A stretch of DNA of 38,318 bases from an uncultured Nitrospira sp. GTDB taxonomy: Bacteria; Nitrospirota; Nitrospiria; Nitrospirales; Nitrospiraceae. The stretch is from the NCBI GenBank assembly GCA_902500785.1, contig CABVRW010000002.1:106707-145024 (forward strand), written 5' to 3'. Below, one piece after another: positions 17,744 to 25,366 of this stretch (position 1 is its first letter; the number at the start of each line of letters is the position of its first letter). The position numbers were made by a program, and so were the translations under genes. A model generated the notes under the pieces. That model searched no databases. It was not told the DNA's origin and was given only the letters and a program-made list of their open reading frames with translations.

Positions 17744-18573
17744 TTCCGTCCTTGATGCGGTGGCAGGAGCTGGCGCGCGTCTGGATCGGCCACTGGCTCA
17801 GCCGTCCCTTCCATCATCTGTTCAATCTGATGCCGGGGATCGAAGTCGGTCTCTCTGCGCCGGCCATCACTCGCCTGCCGCTCATCCATGCTCCGCTGGC
17901 GGGGCGGCGCGCCGTACACCTGAGCGACTTGCATTTGGACCGGTATCGCCCCAGACACCGCGCCCTGGTCCGCACCGTCGCGGGCCTCCACCCGGACTGG
18001 ATCTTCATCACCGGCGATCTCCTGAATGTGCGGGACGGGCTGCCGCATGTGCTTCGTTTTCTGACGGAACTGCGGCGCCTGGCACCGGTCTTCGTCACAC
18101 TCGGCAACCACGACCACTATAGTGGTGTCCGCGTGGATGAATTCGCCGAAGAGTTCGACCGCCGCAAGGTGACGCTGCTGCTCAACCAAGTGACGTTTCT
18201 TCCGATGGAAACCGGCGACCTCGCCATCGTTGGTCTTGACGATCCGTCGCTGCACCGCGCGGACCTCCGCTGTATTCCCTCTCCGGAGGCCGGACGTTTC
18301 ACCCTCGTACTGGCGCATGCGCCCAATATCTTGGACCAACTCGCACCTCAACACCACGTGAACCTCACCCTCTGCGGGCACAGCCACGCCGGTCAGTGGC
18401 GGATCCCCTATATTCCGACGTTTTGGTTGCCGCCGGGCTGCCACGGACGAACGGAGGGCATGTATGCCAAGGACCACCACCGCCTCTACGTCAACCGCGG
18501 CCTTGGCTGGTCGGTCATTCCCATGCGATTGAATTGCACGCCTGAAATCGTGCTCCTCGAATGGGCCGCCTGA
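17740..18573 (+). CDS. Calcineurin-like metallophosphoesterase (YaeI-like)
   Basis: Binuclear-metal phosphoesterase. All signature blocks are present: DLHLD (D63-H65), GDLLN (D93), GNHDHY (N123-H124-D125) and CGHSHAGQW (GHSH). The 277-residue length and the motif CGHSHAGQWRIPYIPTFWLPPG match the YaeI/YkoQ group, several members of which act on phospholipid or pyrophosphate headgroups at the membrane. An amphipathic, aromatic N-terminal segment (WIGHWLSRPFHHLFNLMP) could bind the membrane. The gene overlaps the upstream secreted-protein gene by ATGA. Substrate not determined; UDP-diacylglucosamine hydrolysis or a general phosphodiesterase are open options. Confidence 0.88.
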   Translation: MIPSLMRWQELARVWIGHWLSRPFHHLFNLMPGIEVGLSAPAITRLPLIHAPLAGRRAVHLSDLHLDRYRPRHRALVRTVAGLHPDWIFITGDLLNVRDGLPHVLRFLTELRRLAPVFVTLGNHDHYSGVRVDEFAEEFDRRKVTLLLNQVTFLPMETGDLAIVGLDDPSLHRADLRCIPSPEAGRFTLVLAHAPNILDQLAPQHHVNLTLCGHSHAGQWRIPYIPTFWLPPGCHGRTEGMYAKDHHRLYVNRGLGWSVIPMRLNCTPEIVLLEWAA

Positions 18574-18611
18574 CCGATCGACTCGTCAGCCTCTTGCGCG
18601 GCCTCGCCCCA

Positions 18612-19256
18612 TCATCGGATACGCTCTAACGCCTCGCGGGCCCGGCTCCGCACGGTTTGATCCCAATCTTCCTTGCTGACCTCGATCAACTTATCTTTGG
18701 CCGCGGCGGCCCGCAGGCGACCGAGACCCAACGCCGCGCTGGAGCGCACGTAGGCATGGTCATCCTCCAACGCTGAGAGGAGATGAGCGACCGCCCGATC
18801 ATCGCCGATCACCCCCAAGTGGCTCGCCGCCATGCCACGCACCTGATGTTGTTTGTCGCCCAAGGCCCGCTTCAGCGTCGTCACAAACAATTCCTGAAGC
18901 TGAGGAGCGACTGCCTCAAGGCCGACGCGGCGGTACTCGTTTACCTCAATCACCGCGAATGCCAGTTTGAGTCGTGTCTCGGAGGAGGTCTGACTCTCGA
19001 ACAGCTTGATCAATCGCGCGCGCTCCCGAGTTCTCCTGCGTCGTGTCCTGATCTTTCCGATCAGCATCCACATCACAGCCAAGACCACCAGCGACAGCGC
19101 GGCCAGGGGAAGGGCCTGATCGATAATGAAGTCCTGCACGTCCAGGGACAGGCGCTTCCACACCCACACACCGGACACGACAAGACCCAGCAAGAGGAGA
19201 ATGGTGGTCAGATTGGCTTGGCCCGATTGTGCGTGACGCGGCATGGCAGGCGACAT
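18612..19256 (-). CDS. Membrane-anchored HEAT-repeat protein
   Basis: The 214-residue product has two N-terminal membrane helices (about 16-33 and 48-67), a basic stretch GKIRTRRRRTRERAR that should stay cytosolic, and then HEAT repeats (for example HQVRGMAASHLGVIGDDRAVAHLLSAL reading on into YVRSSAALGLGRLRAAAA). HEAT proteins are scaffolds for protein-protein contacts, so this is probably an anchored adaptor. Start ATG at 19256; a second ATG at 19244 is possible. It is convergent with the phosphoesterase gene and divergent from the MarR gene. Function not assigned. Confidence 0.82.
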   Translation of the reverse strand: MSPAMPRHAQSGQANLTTILLLLGLVVSGVWVWKRLSLDVQDFIIDQALPLAALSLVVLAVMWMLIGKIRTRRRRTRERARLIKLFESQTSSETRLKLAFAVIEVNEYRRVGLEAVAPQLQELFVTTLKRALGDKQHQVRGMAASHLGVIGDDRAVAHLLSALEDDHAYVRSSAALGLGRLRAAAAKDKLIEVSKEDWDQTVRSRAREALERIR

Positions 19257-19306
19257 GATAGGGGGACGGTCTGTTCGGCGTCAACGCAACCCTCGAGACC
19301 CGACTC

Positions 19307-19336
19307 TTGACAGCTACCCGATGCGACAACTAGGCT
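19307..19336 (+). promoter_or_regulatory. Candidate promoter of the MarR-hydrolase pair
   Basis: A perfect TTGACA (19307-19312), 18-base spacer, and a weak TAGGCT -10 (19331-19336). The expected start of transcription (about 19343) is only a few bases before the ATG at 19346, which would make the transcript nearly leaderless; no ribosome-binding site is seen there, which agrees. Confidence 0.4.
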
Positions 19337-19345
19337 GCGCGCGCA

Positions 19346-19804
19346 ATGGAAGTGCCCGACCTCAAAGACGATCCACACCTCAAGGTGCTGCGGCCCTTGG
19401 TCGAGACGTACCTCGCCTTCTGGCGCACCGACAGTCGCCACGTGCGTTCATTGCGGCTCACCCCCTCGCAATTCGACGTGATCGCCACTCTCGGGGACAC
19501 CAAGGGACTGACCTGCGCCGAGCTCTCTACCGCCACCTTGGTGACAAAGGGAACGTTGACCGGCGTGTTGGACCGTCTAGCCGCCAAAGGGTTGATTCGA
19601 CGAACACCGGTGGCCGATGACCGTCGAAGCACGCGCATTTGCCTGACCGACAAAGGCGACCGCCTGTTCAAGAAGACGTTCGCGGCCCACATCGCCTTTT
19701 TACGCCCCTTTTTCCAACGCGCGCTCACGACGGCAGAAGCTGAGCAATTGCGCATGCTGCTCCTCCGCCTCCAACGGAGCTTTCAGGAGAACCTGACCGC
19801 ATGA
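19346..19804 (+). CDS. MarR-family transcriptional regulator
   Basis: Winged-helix DNA-binding protein of 152 residues. The core is recognisable from LTPSQFDVIATLGD through AELSTATLVTKGTLTGVLDRLAAKGLIRRTPVADDRR (helix-turn-helix plus wing with the typical D-D-R-R-S), then LTDKGDRLF and a C-terminal dimerisation helix. It is followed by a hydrolase gene with an ATGA overlap, so the regulator probably controls that hydrolase and itself. MarR proteins usually respond to small aromatic or oxidant ligands; no ligand can be read from the sequence. Confidence 0.9.
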   Translation: MEVPDLKDDPHLKVLRPLVETYLAFWRTDSRHVRSLRLTPSQFDVIATLGDTKGLTCAELSTATLVTKGTLTGVLDRLAAKGLIRRTPVADDRRSTRICLTDKGDRLFKKTFAAHIAFLRPFFQRALTTAEAEQLRMLLLRLQRSFQENLTA

Positions 19805-20559
19805 TCCGGGTGACGGTGCTGGGATCGGGAACCAACGTTCATCCCACGCGCGCCGCGGCCGGATACTTGATTCAAACCGACCACACCTTTTTGCTCGACT
19901 TCGGTCCACGCACCCTCACCAATTTGATCAAAAGCGGCGTCGACCGACACCGGATTACACACATTCTGTTTTCCCATTTCCACGCCGATCATTTCGCCGA
20001 TTTCATCCCCTTCTTCTTTGACGCCGTCATTTTCTGCAAGTACCAGGGCGGCACCAGACCTCCGCTGACCCTGATCGGTCCGCATGGCACGACCACGCTG
20101 ATGCGAGCGATGATGACCACGTTCCCGAGTTTCAGTCGCACGCCGTTTCGCGTCACGATTCGGGAGGTCTCCGATCGGAGCTTCCGTCTCGGCGACACAC
20201 GCATCACACCCGCCACCGTCACCCATGCGCCCCGACTGCATTGTGTGGGGTACCGGATCGAGTACCGAGACCACGTCGTAACCTATTCGGGAGACTCTCT
20301 CTATTGCGACAATCTGATCCGACTCTGCCGCGAGGCAGATCTCGCCATCCTGGATTGTTCGTTTCCGGAAAACCGCCCGGGCGCCGGACATCTCCACGCC
20401 GGTCTCTGCGGCCGCGTGGCGCAAGAGGCCGGTATCAATCAGCTCGTGCTGTCCCATTTTTATCCGATTGCGGAACGATATGACGTCCGTGCGCAGGCGA
20501 GAAACTACTTCTCGGGACGGATTCGACTGGCACGGGACCTGCTCAAGCTGCGTAGCTGA
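19801..20559 (+). CDS. Metallo-beta-lactamase-fold hydrolase (RNase Z / AtsA-like)
   Basis: The 252-residue product has the di-zinc motif HFHADH (59-64 as SHFHADHF), a downstream YSGDS with bridging Asp, and a final His in LVLSHFYP. The opening VTVLGSGTNVHPTRAAAGYLI is typical for the RNase Z/arylsulfatase-like MBL branch. It is slightly shorter than canonical RNase Z (around 300) and I see no exosite arm, so a small-molecule hydrolase is more likely than a tRNA 3'-processing enzyme. Coupled to the MarR gene. Its stop codon is one base from the stop of the convergent gene. Confidence 0.87.
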   Translation: MIRVTVLGSGTNVHPTRAAAGYLIQTDHTFLLDFGPRTLTNLIKSGVDRHRITHILFSHFHADHFADFIPFFFDAVIFCKYQGGTRPPLTLIGPHGTTTLMRAMMTTFPSFSRTPFRVTIREVSDRSFRLGDTRITPATVTHAPRLHCVGYRIEYRDHVVTYSGDSLYCDNLIRLCREADLAILDCSFPENRPGAGHLHAGLCGRVAQEAGINQLVLSHFYPIAERYDVRAQARNYFSGRIRLARDLLKLRS

Positions 20560-20560
20560 G

Positions 20561-21421
20561 TCAGAGCCCCTCCTCTCGTTGCTCACAGCCCAGTATGTCG
20601 ATGAAGCGAGGCAGGCGAGTTTTTTTCAGCGGCTCGTCGAGTTTATTATAGATGGCCAGCAGGTTCTTGATCATGCGGGCCAAGATCGCGCGCGTCGGGC
20701 TTTTCTGCAGATACCGTTCTTCGAACCCGTAGCCGGCTTCTGTCAGAAACCGGGCGCAGTTCTTTTCCGTCAGCAGGGCGCCCCCGTTGAAACAATCGAT
20801 GAAGATCTTATACCGATCCGAATCGAACTTGACGAGGAAGTGGCCCGGCATGCCGATCCCCTGCACCGGCAACTGTAACCGTCGTCCGATGAGCAAATAC
20901 ACGGTGGAGAGGCTGATCGGGATTCCGGTTCGTCGGTCGATCACACAATTGAGATAACTATTCTCGAGCTCGTAGTAGTTCTTGGTGTTCCCTTTAAATC
21001 CCGCTTCCGTGAACAGATAGCGATTCAATGCTTTCACCGTCTCTTCGCCCGAGACCCGGGACCCGATCTGCTCCCGCACATCCTGGGCCATGCGATCCAA
21101 TTGCCGCTGATAGGCCTGGACGTCGAGCATCGGATAGGCGTAGCGCGCCAAGAGGAAGGCTCCCGTTTCAAGCTCGACTTGGTCCTCCGGAAGGGCGATG
21201 AGATCGCGAAGTTCTTCCTCCAGCTTGGTCCCGCGGATTTCTTCCAGCACGGTGACGATACGGTCGGCCATCTCCGGCTGCTCAATCTCCGCTTCCTGCA
21301 ACAGCGGCACGGCCGAGTCGCCGAAATCGATGAGTTTTCCGCTGATCGTCTTGACGATGCGTTCATCCTCATCGCCGAGGAGTCGAATCAATGCGCGGAT
21401 TTGGCTTTCATTCACGAACAT
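20561..21421 (-). CDS. SirB1-family transglutaminase-like protein
   Basis: The 286-residue protein has a helical, HEAT-like N-terminal part (DSAVPLLQEAEIEQPEMADRIV) followed by the SirB1/transglutaminase-like core: NSYLNCVIDRRTGIPISLS, LQLPVQGIGMPGHFLVKF and FIDCFNGG. These carry the Cys, His and Asp expected of the fold. The canonical family has a C-terminal TPR region; here the end (MIKNLLAIYNKLDEP) is the short version of it. Start ATG at 21421 is supported by GGAG seven bases upstream. It is 26 bases behind an ABC permease gene. Despite the name no biochemical activity is established for this family. Confidence 0.87.
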   Translation of the reverse strand: MFVNESQIRALIRLLGDEDERIVKTISGKLIDFGDSAVPLLQEAEIEQPEMADRIVTVLEEIRGTKLEEELRDLIALPEDQVELETGAFLLARYAYPMLDVQAYQRQLDRMAQDVREQIGSRVSGEETVKALNRYLFTEAGFKGNTKNYYELENSYLNCVIDRRTGIPISLSTVYLLIGRRLQLPVQGIGMPGHFLVKFDSDRYKIFIDCFNGGALLTEKNCARFLTEAGYGFEERYLQKSPTRAILARMIKNLLAIYNKLDEPLKKTRLPRFIDILGCEQREEGL

Positions 21422-21447
21422 GGTGGATCTCCGGTGCGCAACCGTGC

Positions 21448-22227
21448 TCACCCGATCGCCCGTCTGAAGGCGCGCGCGCCGCCATACAGGCACAAGGCGT
21501 CGAACAGCACCATCACCGCGATGACCATGCCGACGTGTGGCAAGGCTTCGGTCCATCCCTGGAGAATCAGCGGACGCACGGCATCAATGGCCCACGTCAT
21601 AGGATTGAACTGCGCCAAAAAACCCATCCAGCCCGGCATCGCCGCCAACGGCACCAACGCCGAGCTCAGGAAAATCATGGGCAAGGAGAGAAACCCGAGC
21701 ACCGAGAAGAAATCGCCGTGGCTCTTCACCGAAAAGGCCATCGCCATCGAAATGGCCGTCAATCCGACGCCGAACATCATCCCGATGAACAAGATCGTCG
21801 CCACGCCCAATAATCCGGTGACAGGCTGCACGCCGAACAGCCAGGCGACAGCGAGAATGACCAGGACTTGCAGCGACGTAATGGTGGTCACGAAAATAAA
21901 TCGGCTCAGGATCACCGACGTTCGGTGAATCGGCGTGGACATCAACCGTTCAAGAAACCCGTTCTCCTTATCGAAGAGGAGATCGACGCCGCCGGCCAAG
22001 CCATTGTTGAGCACGGTCATGACGACCACGCCGGCGGTCAGGAAACTGATGTAGCTCGACGCCTGTGTCACCTGCATGTCGGCGGCGCGCTGGAACAAAT
22101 TACCGAAGAAGATCAGCCAGAACAGCATCGGCTGCACCAGGGTAAAGAGCATGCTGAACTTTTCACGGCTCAGCCGCAACACCCAGCGCATCGTCAACGC
22201 TCGAATCTCCTGCCAATATTCTTTCAT
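21448..22227 (-). CDS. ABC-2 type transporter permease
   Basis: Inner-membrane export permease of 259 residues with six hydrophobic segments and the ABC-2 hallmarks: TLVQPMLFWLIFFGNLF, LDLLFDKENGFLERLMSTPI-like loop (here VDLLFDKENGFLERLMSTP), GLTAISMAMAF, and AMPGWMGFLAQFNPMTWAIDAVR near the end. It pairs with the ATPase encoded 110 bases upstream, as in DrrAB-like and NodIJ-like exporters. Start ATG at 22227 with a GGAAGAGCGGAG purine tract before it. The intergenic gap holds a long inverted repeat. Substrate unknown. Confidence 0.93.
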   Translation of the reverse strand: MKEYWQEIRALTMRWVLRLSREKFSMLFTLVQPMLFWLIFFGNLFQRAADMQVTQASSYISFLTAGVVVMTVLNNGLAGGVDLLFDKENGFLERLMSTPIHRTSVILSRFIFVTTITSLQVLVILAVAWLFGVQPVTGLLGVATILFIGMMFGVGLTAISMAMAFSVKSHGDFFSVLGFLSLPMIFLSSALVPLAAMPGWMGFLAQFNPMTWAIDAVRPLILQGWTEALPHVGMVIAVMVLFDALCLYGGARAFRRAIG

Positions 22228-22249
22228 CGCTCCGCTCTTCCTGTTTCCC

Positions 22250-22319
22250 GTTCAGTGTTCAATTCTCGATTAAAGGCACGGGGAGACTGCGCCGGGAACA
22301 TCGGGAATTGAACCTGAAC
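22250..22319. repeat. Long imperfect inverted repeat between the two ABC exporter genes
   Basis: The left arm 22250-22270 (starting GTTCAGTGTTCAATTC) and right arm 22300-22319 are reverse complements except for one extra base at 22256 and one mismatch, leaving a 29-base loop. In the minus-strand mRNA this gives a stem of about 20 pairs between the ATPase stop and the permease start. No T-tract follows, so it is not an obvious intrinsic terminator. Confidence 0.7.
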
Positions 22320-22337
22320 CCTTCCCGCCCCTCTTGC

Positions 22338-23309
22338 TCACCCCTGGCTCTCCTGTTGAACGTCATCCTTAATGGACCGCCCGGTGTGCGCGATGAACAC
22401 ATCATCCAACCGCGGCCGGTGATAATCGATGAACTCCAGTTGGCAAGTCAGGCGGTTCGCCGCCTCAAGAATGGCCGGCAAGGCCTTCTCGGGGGAATCA
22501 ACCCGAATATCGAGCCCGGTCTTCGTGGTGGTGACGGCGCGAATGGCCGGCAGATTCTTCACAGCATCCGCCAACATCTCGACGCGATCGTGCTCCCGCA
22601 CCGTCAGCGACACCAGATCCCCGCCCAATCCGACTTTCAACTCGGCCGGAGCCCCCAAGGCCTTGATCCGTCCCCCATCAATGATGGCGATCCGGTCACA
22701 GAGCTGATCGGCCTCATCCAGATAGTTCGTCGTCATAACAACGGTAATCCCTCGCTCCCGCATGGCTCGCACATGGTCCCAAATGCGGAGGCGGCTTTGT
22801 ACATCCAGGCCAAGCGTCGGCTCGTCTAAAAAAAGAACCTTCGGATCAGGCAACAACCCGCAGGCAATATCCAGTTTCCGCTTCATGCCGCCGGAATAGG
22901 TCTTGGCGGGACGATCGGCCTGCTGCTCGAGTTCGACGAGCTTCAGCAATTGGGGGATGCGCGCGGAGGCCTCGTCGGCGGACAGATGATACAGGTTGGC
23001 CAACAACTCAAGATGTTCCCGCCCGGTCAGGAACCGATCGATGGCCCGCTCCTGAGGCACGTAGCCGATGGTCTGCCGGACGCGGTCCGCATCCTTCACC
23101 GAGTCCATTCCGAAAATGGTGGCTGAACCCGATGTGGGATGGAGGAGGGTGATCAGGATGCGAAGGGTCGTACTCTTTCCCGCGCCGTTCGGTCCGAGCA
23201 ATCCGAAAATCTCCCCGGCATAGACTTGAAAGGAGAGGTCATCGACGGCTCGTACCTTCTCATACGTTTTCCCGAGATGGGAGACCTCGATCGCGACTGG
23301 CCGTGACAT
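22338..23309 (-). CDS. ABC exporter ATP-binding protein (DrrA-like)
   Basis: Cytosolic ATPase of 323 residues. Motifs in order: Walker A GPNGAGKS (39-46), Q-loop GYVPQERAIDRF, signature YSGGMKRKLD, Walker B VLFLDEPTLGLD, and the switch His position reading VVMTTNYLDEAD (Asn in place of the usual His, which is common in DrrA-like proteins). The C-terminal third is the DrrA-type regulatory extension ending with FIDYHRPRLDDVFIAHTGR. The ATG at 23309 shares its A with the stop of the LON-domain gene (TGATG); the ATG at 23318 is an alternative. It works with the ABC-2 permease downstream. Confidence 0.93.
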   Translation of the reverse strand: MSRPVAIEVSHLGKTYEKVRAVDDLSFQVYAGEIFGLLGPNGAGKSTTLRILITLLHPTSGSATIFGMDSVKDADRVRQTIGYVPQERAIDRFLTGREHLELLANLYHLSADEASARIPQLLKLVELEQQADRPAKTYSGGMKRKLDIACGLLPDPKVLFLDEPTLGLDVQSRLRIWDHVRAMRERGITVVMTTNYLDEADQLCDRIAIIDGGRIKALGAPAELKVGLGGDLVSLTVREHDRVEMLADAVKNLPAIRAVTTTKTGLDIRVDSPEKALPAILEAANRLTCQLEFIDYHRPRLDDVFIAHTGRSIKDDVQQESQG

Positions 23310-23998
23310 CAGCCCCACCCTCCGGTGGCCCGCCGCTCCGCCAGCTTGAACTGGATTAAATCACTCAGCCGACGGGCCTGTTGCGGCACATGTTCCGCCT
23401 CCAGCAAAAACTGTTTCTCCAGTGGGGTGCAGTCGAGGTAGGTCGAGAGGGAATTCACAAACACCTCGTCGGTCACATCGGGCCGAACCAGACTGTGAAG
23501 CGGTGAAGCCTCCTCATCCGCCTGGAGATATTCGCCAAGCACGTCCATCAGATACCGGCGCAAGGCCGGCTCCATGGATAAGGATCCGCCCCGCGGCTTC
23601 AGCGTAACACGGGCTTCGCGGTAACTTTTTTCGTAAAACTCTTCATGGATGTCGTACCGTTCAAGACCTTGGAGGAGTATATTCGAACGGCCATCGGGCA
23701 ATGCCTGCACACTGGCCAGCCGCCCGACACAACCGACCGAAAAGATCGGCGGGTTCCTCTCGTACTGTTCTTCCCATCCCTCTTTCAGCAACGCCATACC
23801 AATGCATTGCCCTCCTGCCGCCGCATCCGCTACCATCTGGCGATAGCGTGGCTCGAAGATATGCAGCGGAAGATAGGTTTTGGGAAAGAACACGACGTTG
23901 GGAAGAGGAAACAACGGGATGCGCTCCGGAACGGGAAACGGCTGGGCCTTTCCCGACAACTCCCGGTTCGACTGCTCACGTTCCGGTTCAAGAAACAT
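23309..23998 (-). CDS. LON substrate-binding-domain protein
   Basis: Stand-alone LON N-terminal (PUA-like) domain of 229 residues, without the AAA+ or protease parts of Lon. The family pattern is clear: IPLFPLPNVVFFPKTYLPLHIFEPRYRQMV, then IGMALLKEG, VGCVGRLASVQALPDGRSNILLQGLERYDI, and a helical C-terminal part. Stand-alone LON proteins are widespread and poorly understood; a role in protein quality control is only inferred. Start ATG at 23998. A promoter at 24004-24033 would start transcription at or just before the ATG. The next gene (ABC ATPase) overlaps by one base. Confidence 0.9.
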   Translation of the reverse strand: MFLEPEREQSNRELSGKAQPFPVPERIPLFPLPNVVFFPKTYLPLHIFEPRYRQMVADAAAGGQCIGMALLKEGWEEQYERNPPIFSVGCVGRLASVQALPDGRSNILLQGLERYDIHEEFYEKSYREARVTLKPRGGSLSMEPALRRYLMDVLGEYLQADEEASPLHSLVRPDVTDEVFVNSLSTYLDCTPLEKQFLLEAEHVPQQARRLSDLIQFKLAERRATGGWG

Positions 23999-24003
23999 GG
24001 CTC

Positions 24004-24033
24004 ACGATAGCTGATGCTTTGCAAAATTGTCAA
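24004..24033 (-). promoter_or_regulatory. Promoter of the LON/ABC/SirB1 operon, likely leaderless
   Basis: On the minus strand a perfect TTGACA (24033-24028), 18-base spacer, and TATCGT (24009-24004; four of six). The predicted start of transcription falls at about 23998-23997, on the ATG itself, and there is no ribosome-binding site upstream. A small dyad (GCGGC-AGT-GCCGC, 24043-24055) lies just upstream of the -35. Confidence 0.5.
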
Positions 24034-24177
24034 CGCCGCCACGCGGCAGTGCCGCTGTGATGATGATCAGAAAACCCTCATGAATACTGGTGTTCCGTTC
24101 GTTGCTCACTCAAAATCGACACCGGACCTCCGGCATTCCCCGCTCGCGCGAACCAGGCAACGGCCGGGGAGTCTTGC

Positions 24178-25317
24178 ATGATCCCATCACGCACTTCTCG
24201 ACTCGCCGCCTGGCTGATCATCGTGGGGCTCCTATCCTTCGCGGCATATGCTCTCCTGACGGGCGCCCAGGCGCACTCGTTCGACGTCGCCGCGCCGGGC
24301 TATCACTATCGATTTCCTGAGGATCATGGCGCGCACGAAGGGTTTCGCACTGAATGGTGGTATTACACCGGCCATCTCACGACAGGCAGCGGCCGACAAT
24401 TTGGCTTTCAACTCACCTTTTTTCGCCGAGGCATTCCTCCGGGACAAGTCCGGACGCGGCCCTCAGAGTGGTCGATTCAACAGCTCTACCTCGCCCATTT
24501 TGCCGTGACAGACCTTGAGGGAAACCGATTTCTCTTTGCCGACAAACTCAGTCGTGAAGGTCTCGGAAAAGCCGGGGCGGAGACAGACCGACTGCACGTG
24601 TGGATCGACCACTGGTCAGTCTCAATGGACGATCCCCCATCGTCACGCCAGAGACTCCAAGCGGCGACCGAAGGATTCGCGATCGATCTTCAAGTGAGCC
24701 CCCGAAAACCCCCCGTGCTGCACGGGCGAGAGGGCATCAGCCGCAAAGGCGTCGACCCTGAGCAGGCGTCCCACTATTACTCACTCACCCATCTGACGAC
24801 CGAAGGGCAGGTTCGCATCGGCACCGAGACGTTTACCGTCAGCGGGCTCAGCTGGATGGATCACGAATTCGGCTCAGCCGACCTGGGCCGGGATGTGGTG
24901 GGATGGGACTGGTTCAGCCTGCAGCTGAGCGACTCGACCGAGCTGATGTGGTATTCCTTGCGGCGCGCCGATGGCTCAGTCGATCCGGTGTCAAGCGGCA
25001 CATTGGTCTTTGCCGACGGACGAACCCAGTCGCTCACCGCGCAGGACCTCACCATTGAACCACTCTCACATTGGACAAGCCCGCAATCAAAGGCACGGTA
25101 TCCGCAACGTTGGCGAATCGCTGCGCCCAGCATGGGACTCAGCCTTGACGTGCGATCGCTGCTCGCCGACCAAGAATTGAACACGGCGCATAGCACTCGC
25201 GTCACCTACTGGGAAGGGGCCGTCTCTGCTACGGGACAGGCCCAGGGTGCGGCCGTGACGGGACGCGGGTATGTCGAAATGACGGGATACGCCGAACGCT
25301 TCGCCCCGCGACTGTAA
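24178..25317 (+). CDS. CrtC/AttH lipocalin-like secreted protein
   Basis: Double-lipocalin protein of 379 residues related to hydroxyneurosporene synthase CrtC and AttH. It starts with a signal segment (LAAWLIIVGLLSFAAYALLTGA, about 9-30). The family's opening FPEDHGAHEGFRTEWWYYTGHL and QLTFFRRG follow, then HYYSLTHLTTEG, and the C-terminal LSWMDHEFGSADLGRDVVGWDWFSLQL, whose acidic/aromatic motif is the most conserved part of the family. In other bacteria such proteins sit next to ABC permeases (AttEFGH); here no AttEFG-like genes adjoin. Carotenoid genes are absent, so 'carotenoid hydratase' should not be inferred. Function: probably lipid or isoprenoid handling in the periplasm, unproven. 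Confidence 0.87.
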   Translation: MIPSRTSRLAAWLIIVGLLSFAAYALLTGAQAHSFDVAAPGYHYRFPEDHGAHEGFRTEWWYYTGHLTTGSGRQFGFQLTFFRRGIPPGQVRTRPSEWSIQQLYLAHFAVTDLEGNRFLFADKLSREGLGKAGAETDRLHVWIDHWSVSMDDPPSSRQRLQAATEGFAIDLQVSPRKPPVLHGREGISRKGVDPEQASHYYSLTHLTTEGQVRIGTETFTVSGLSWMDHEFGSADLGRDVVGWDWFSLQLSDSTELMWYSLRRADGSVDPVSSGTLVFADGRTQSLTAQDLTIEPLSHWTSPQSKARYPQRWRIAAPSMGLSLDVRSLLADQELNTAHSTRVTYWEGAVSATGQAQGAAVTGRGYVEMTGYAERFAPRL

Positions 25318-25366
25318 CCGCGCTTTCCCGCGCCAGGATGCGTGACCTTGACTCATTCGTCACACT

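Noticed and set aside
19783-20586. A 267-codon minus-strand open frame over the MBL-fold gene
   Set aside because: Antisense to a gene with intact zinc-binding motifs; no family features of its own.
22290-22330. A GGTTCAATTCCCG string (minus strand) resembling a tRNA T-loop
   Set aside because: No acceptor, D or anticodon arms can be folded around it; it is one arm of the inverted repeat at 22250-22319.
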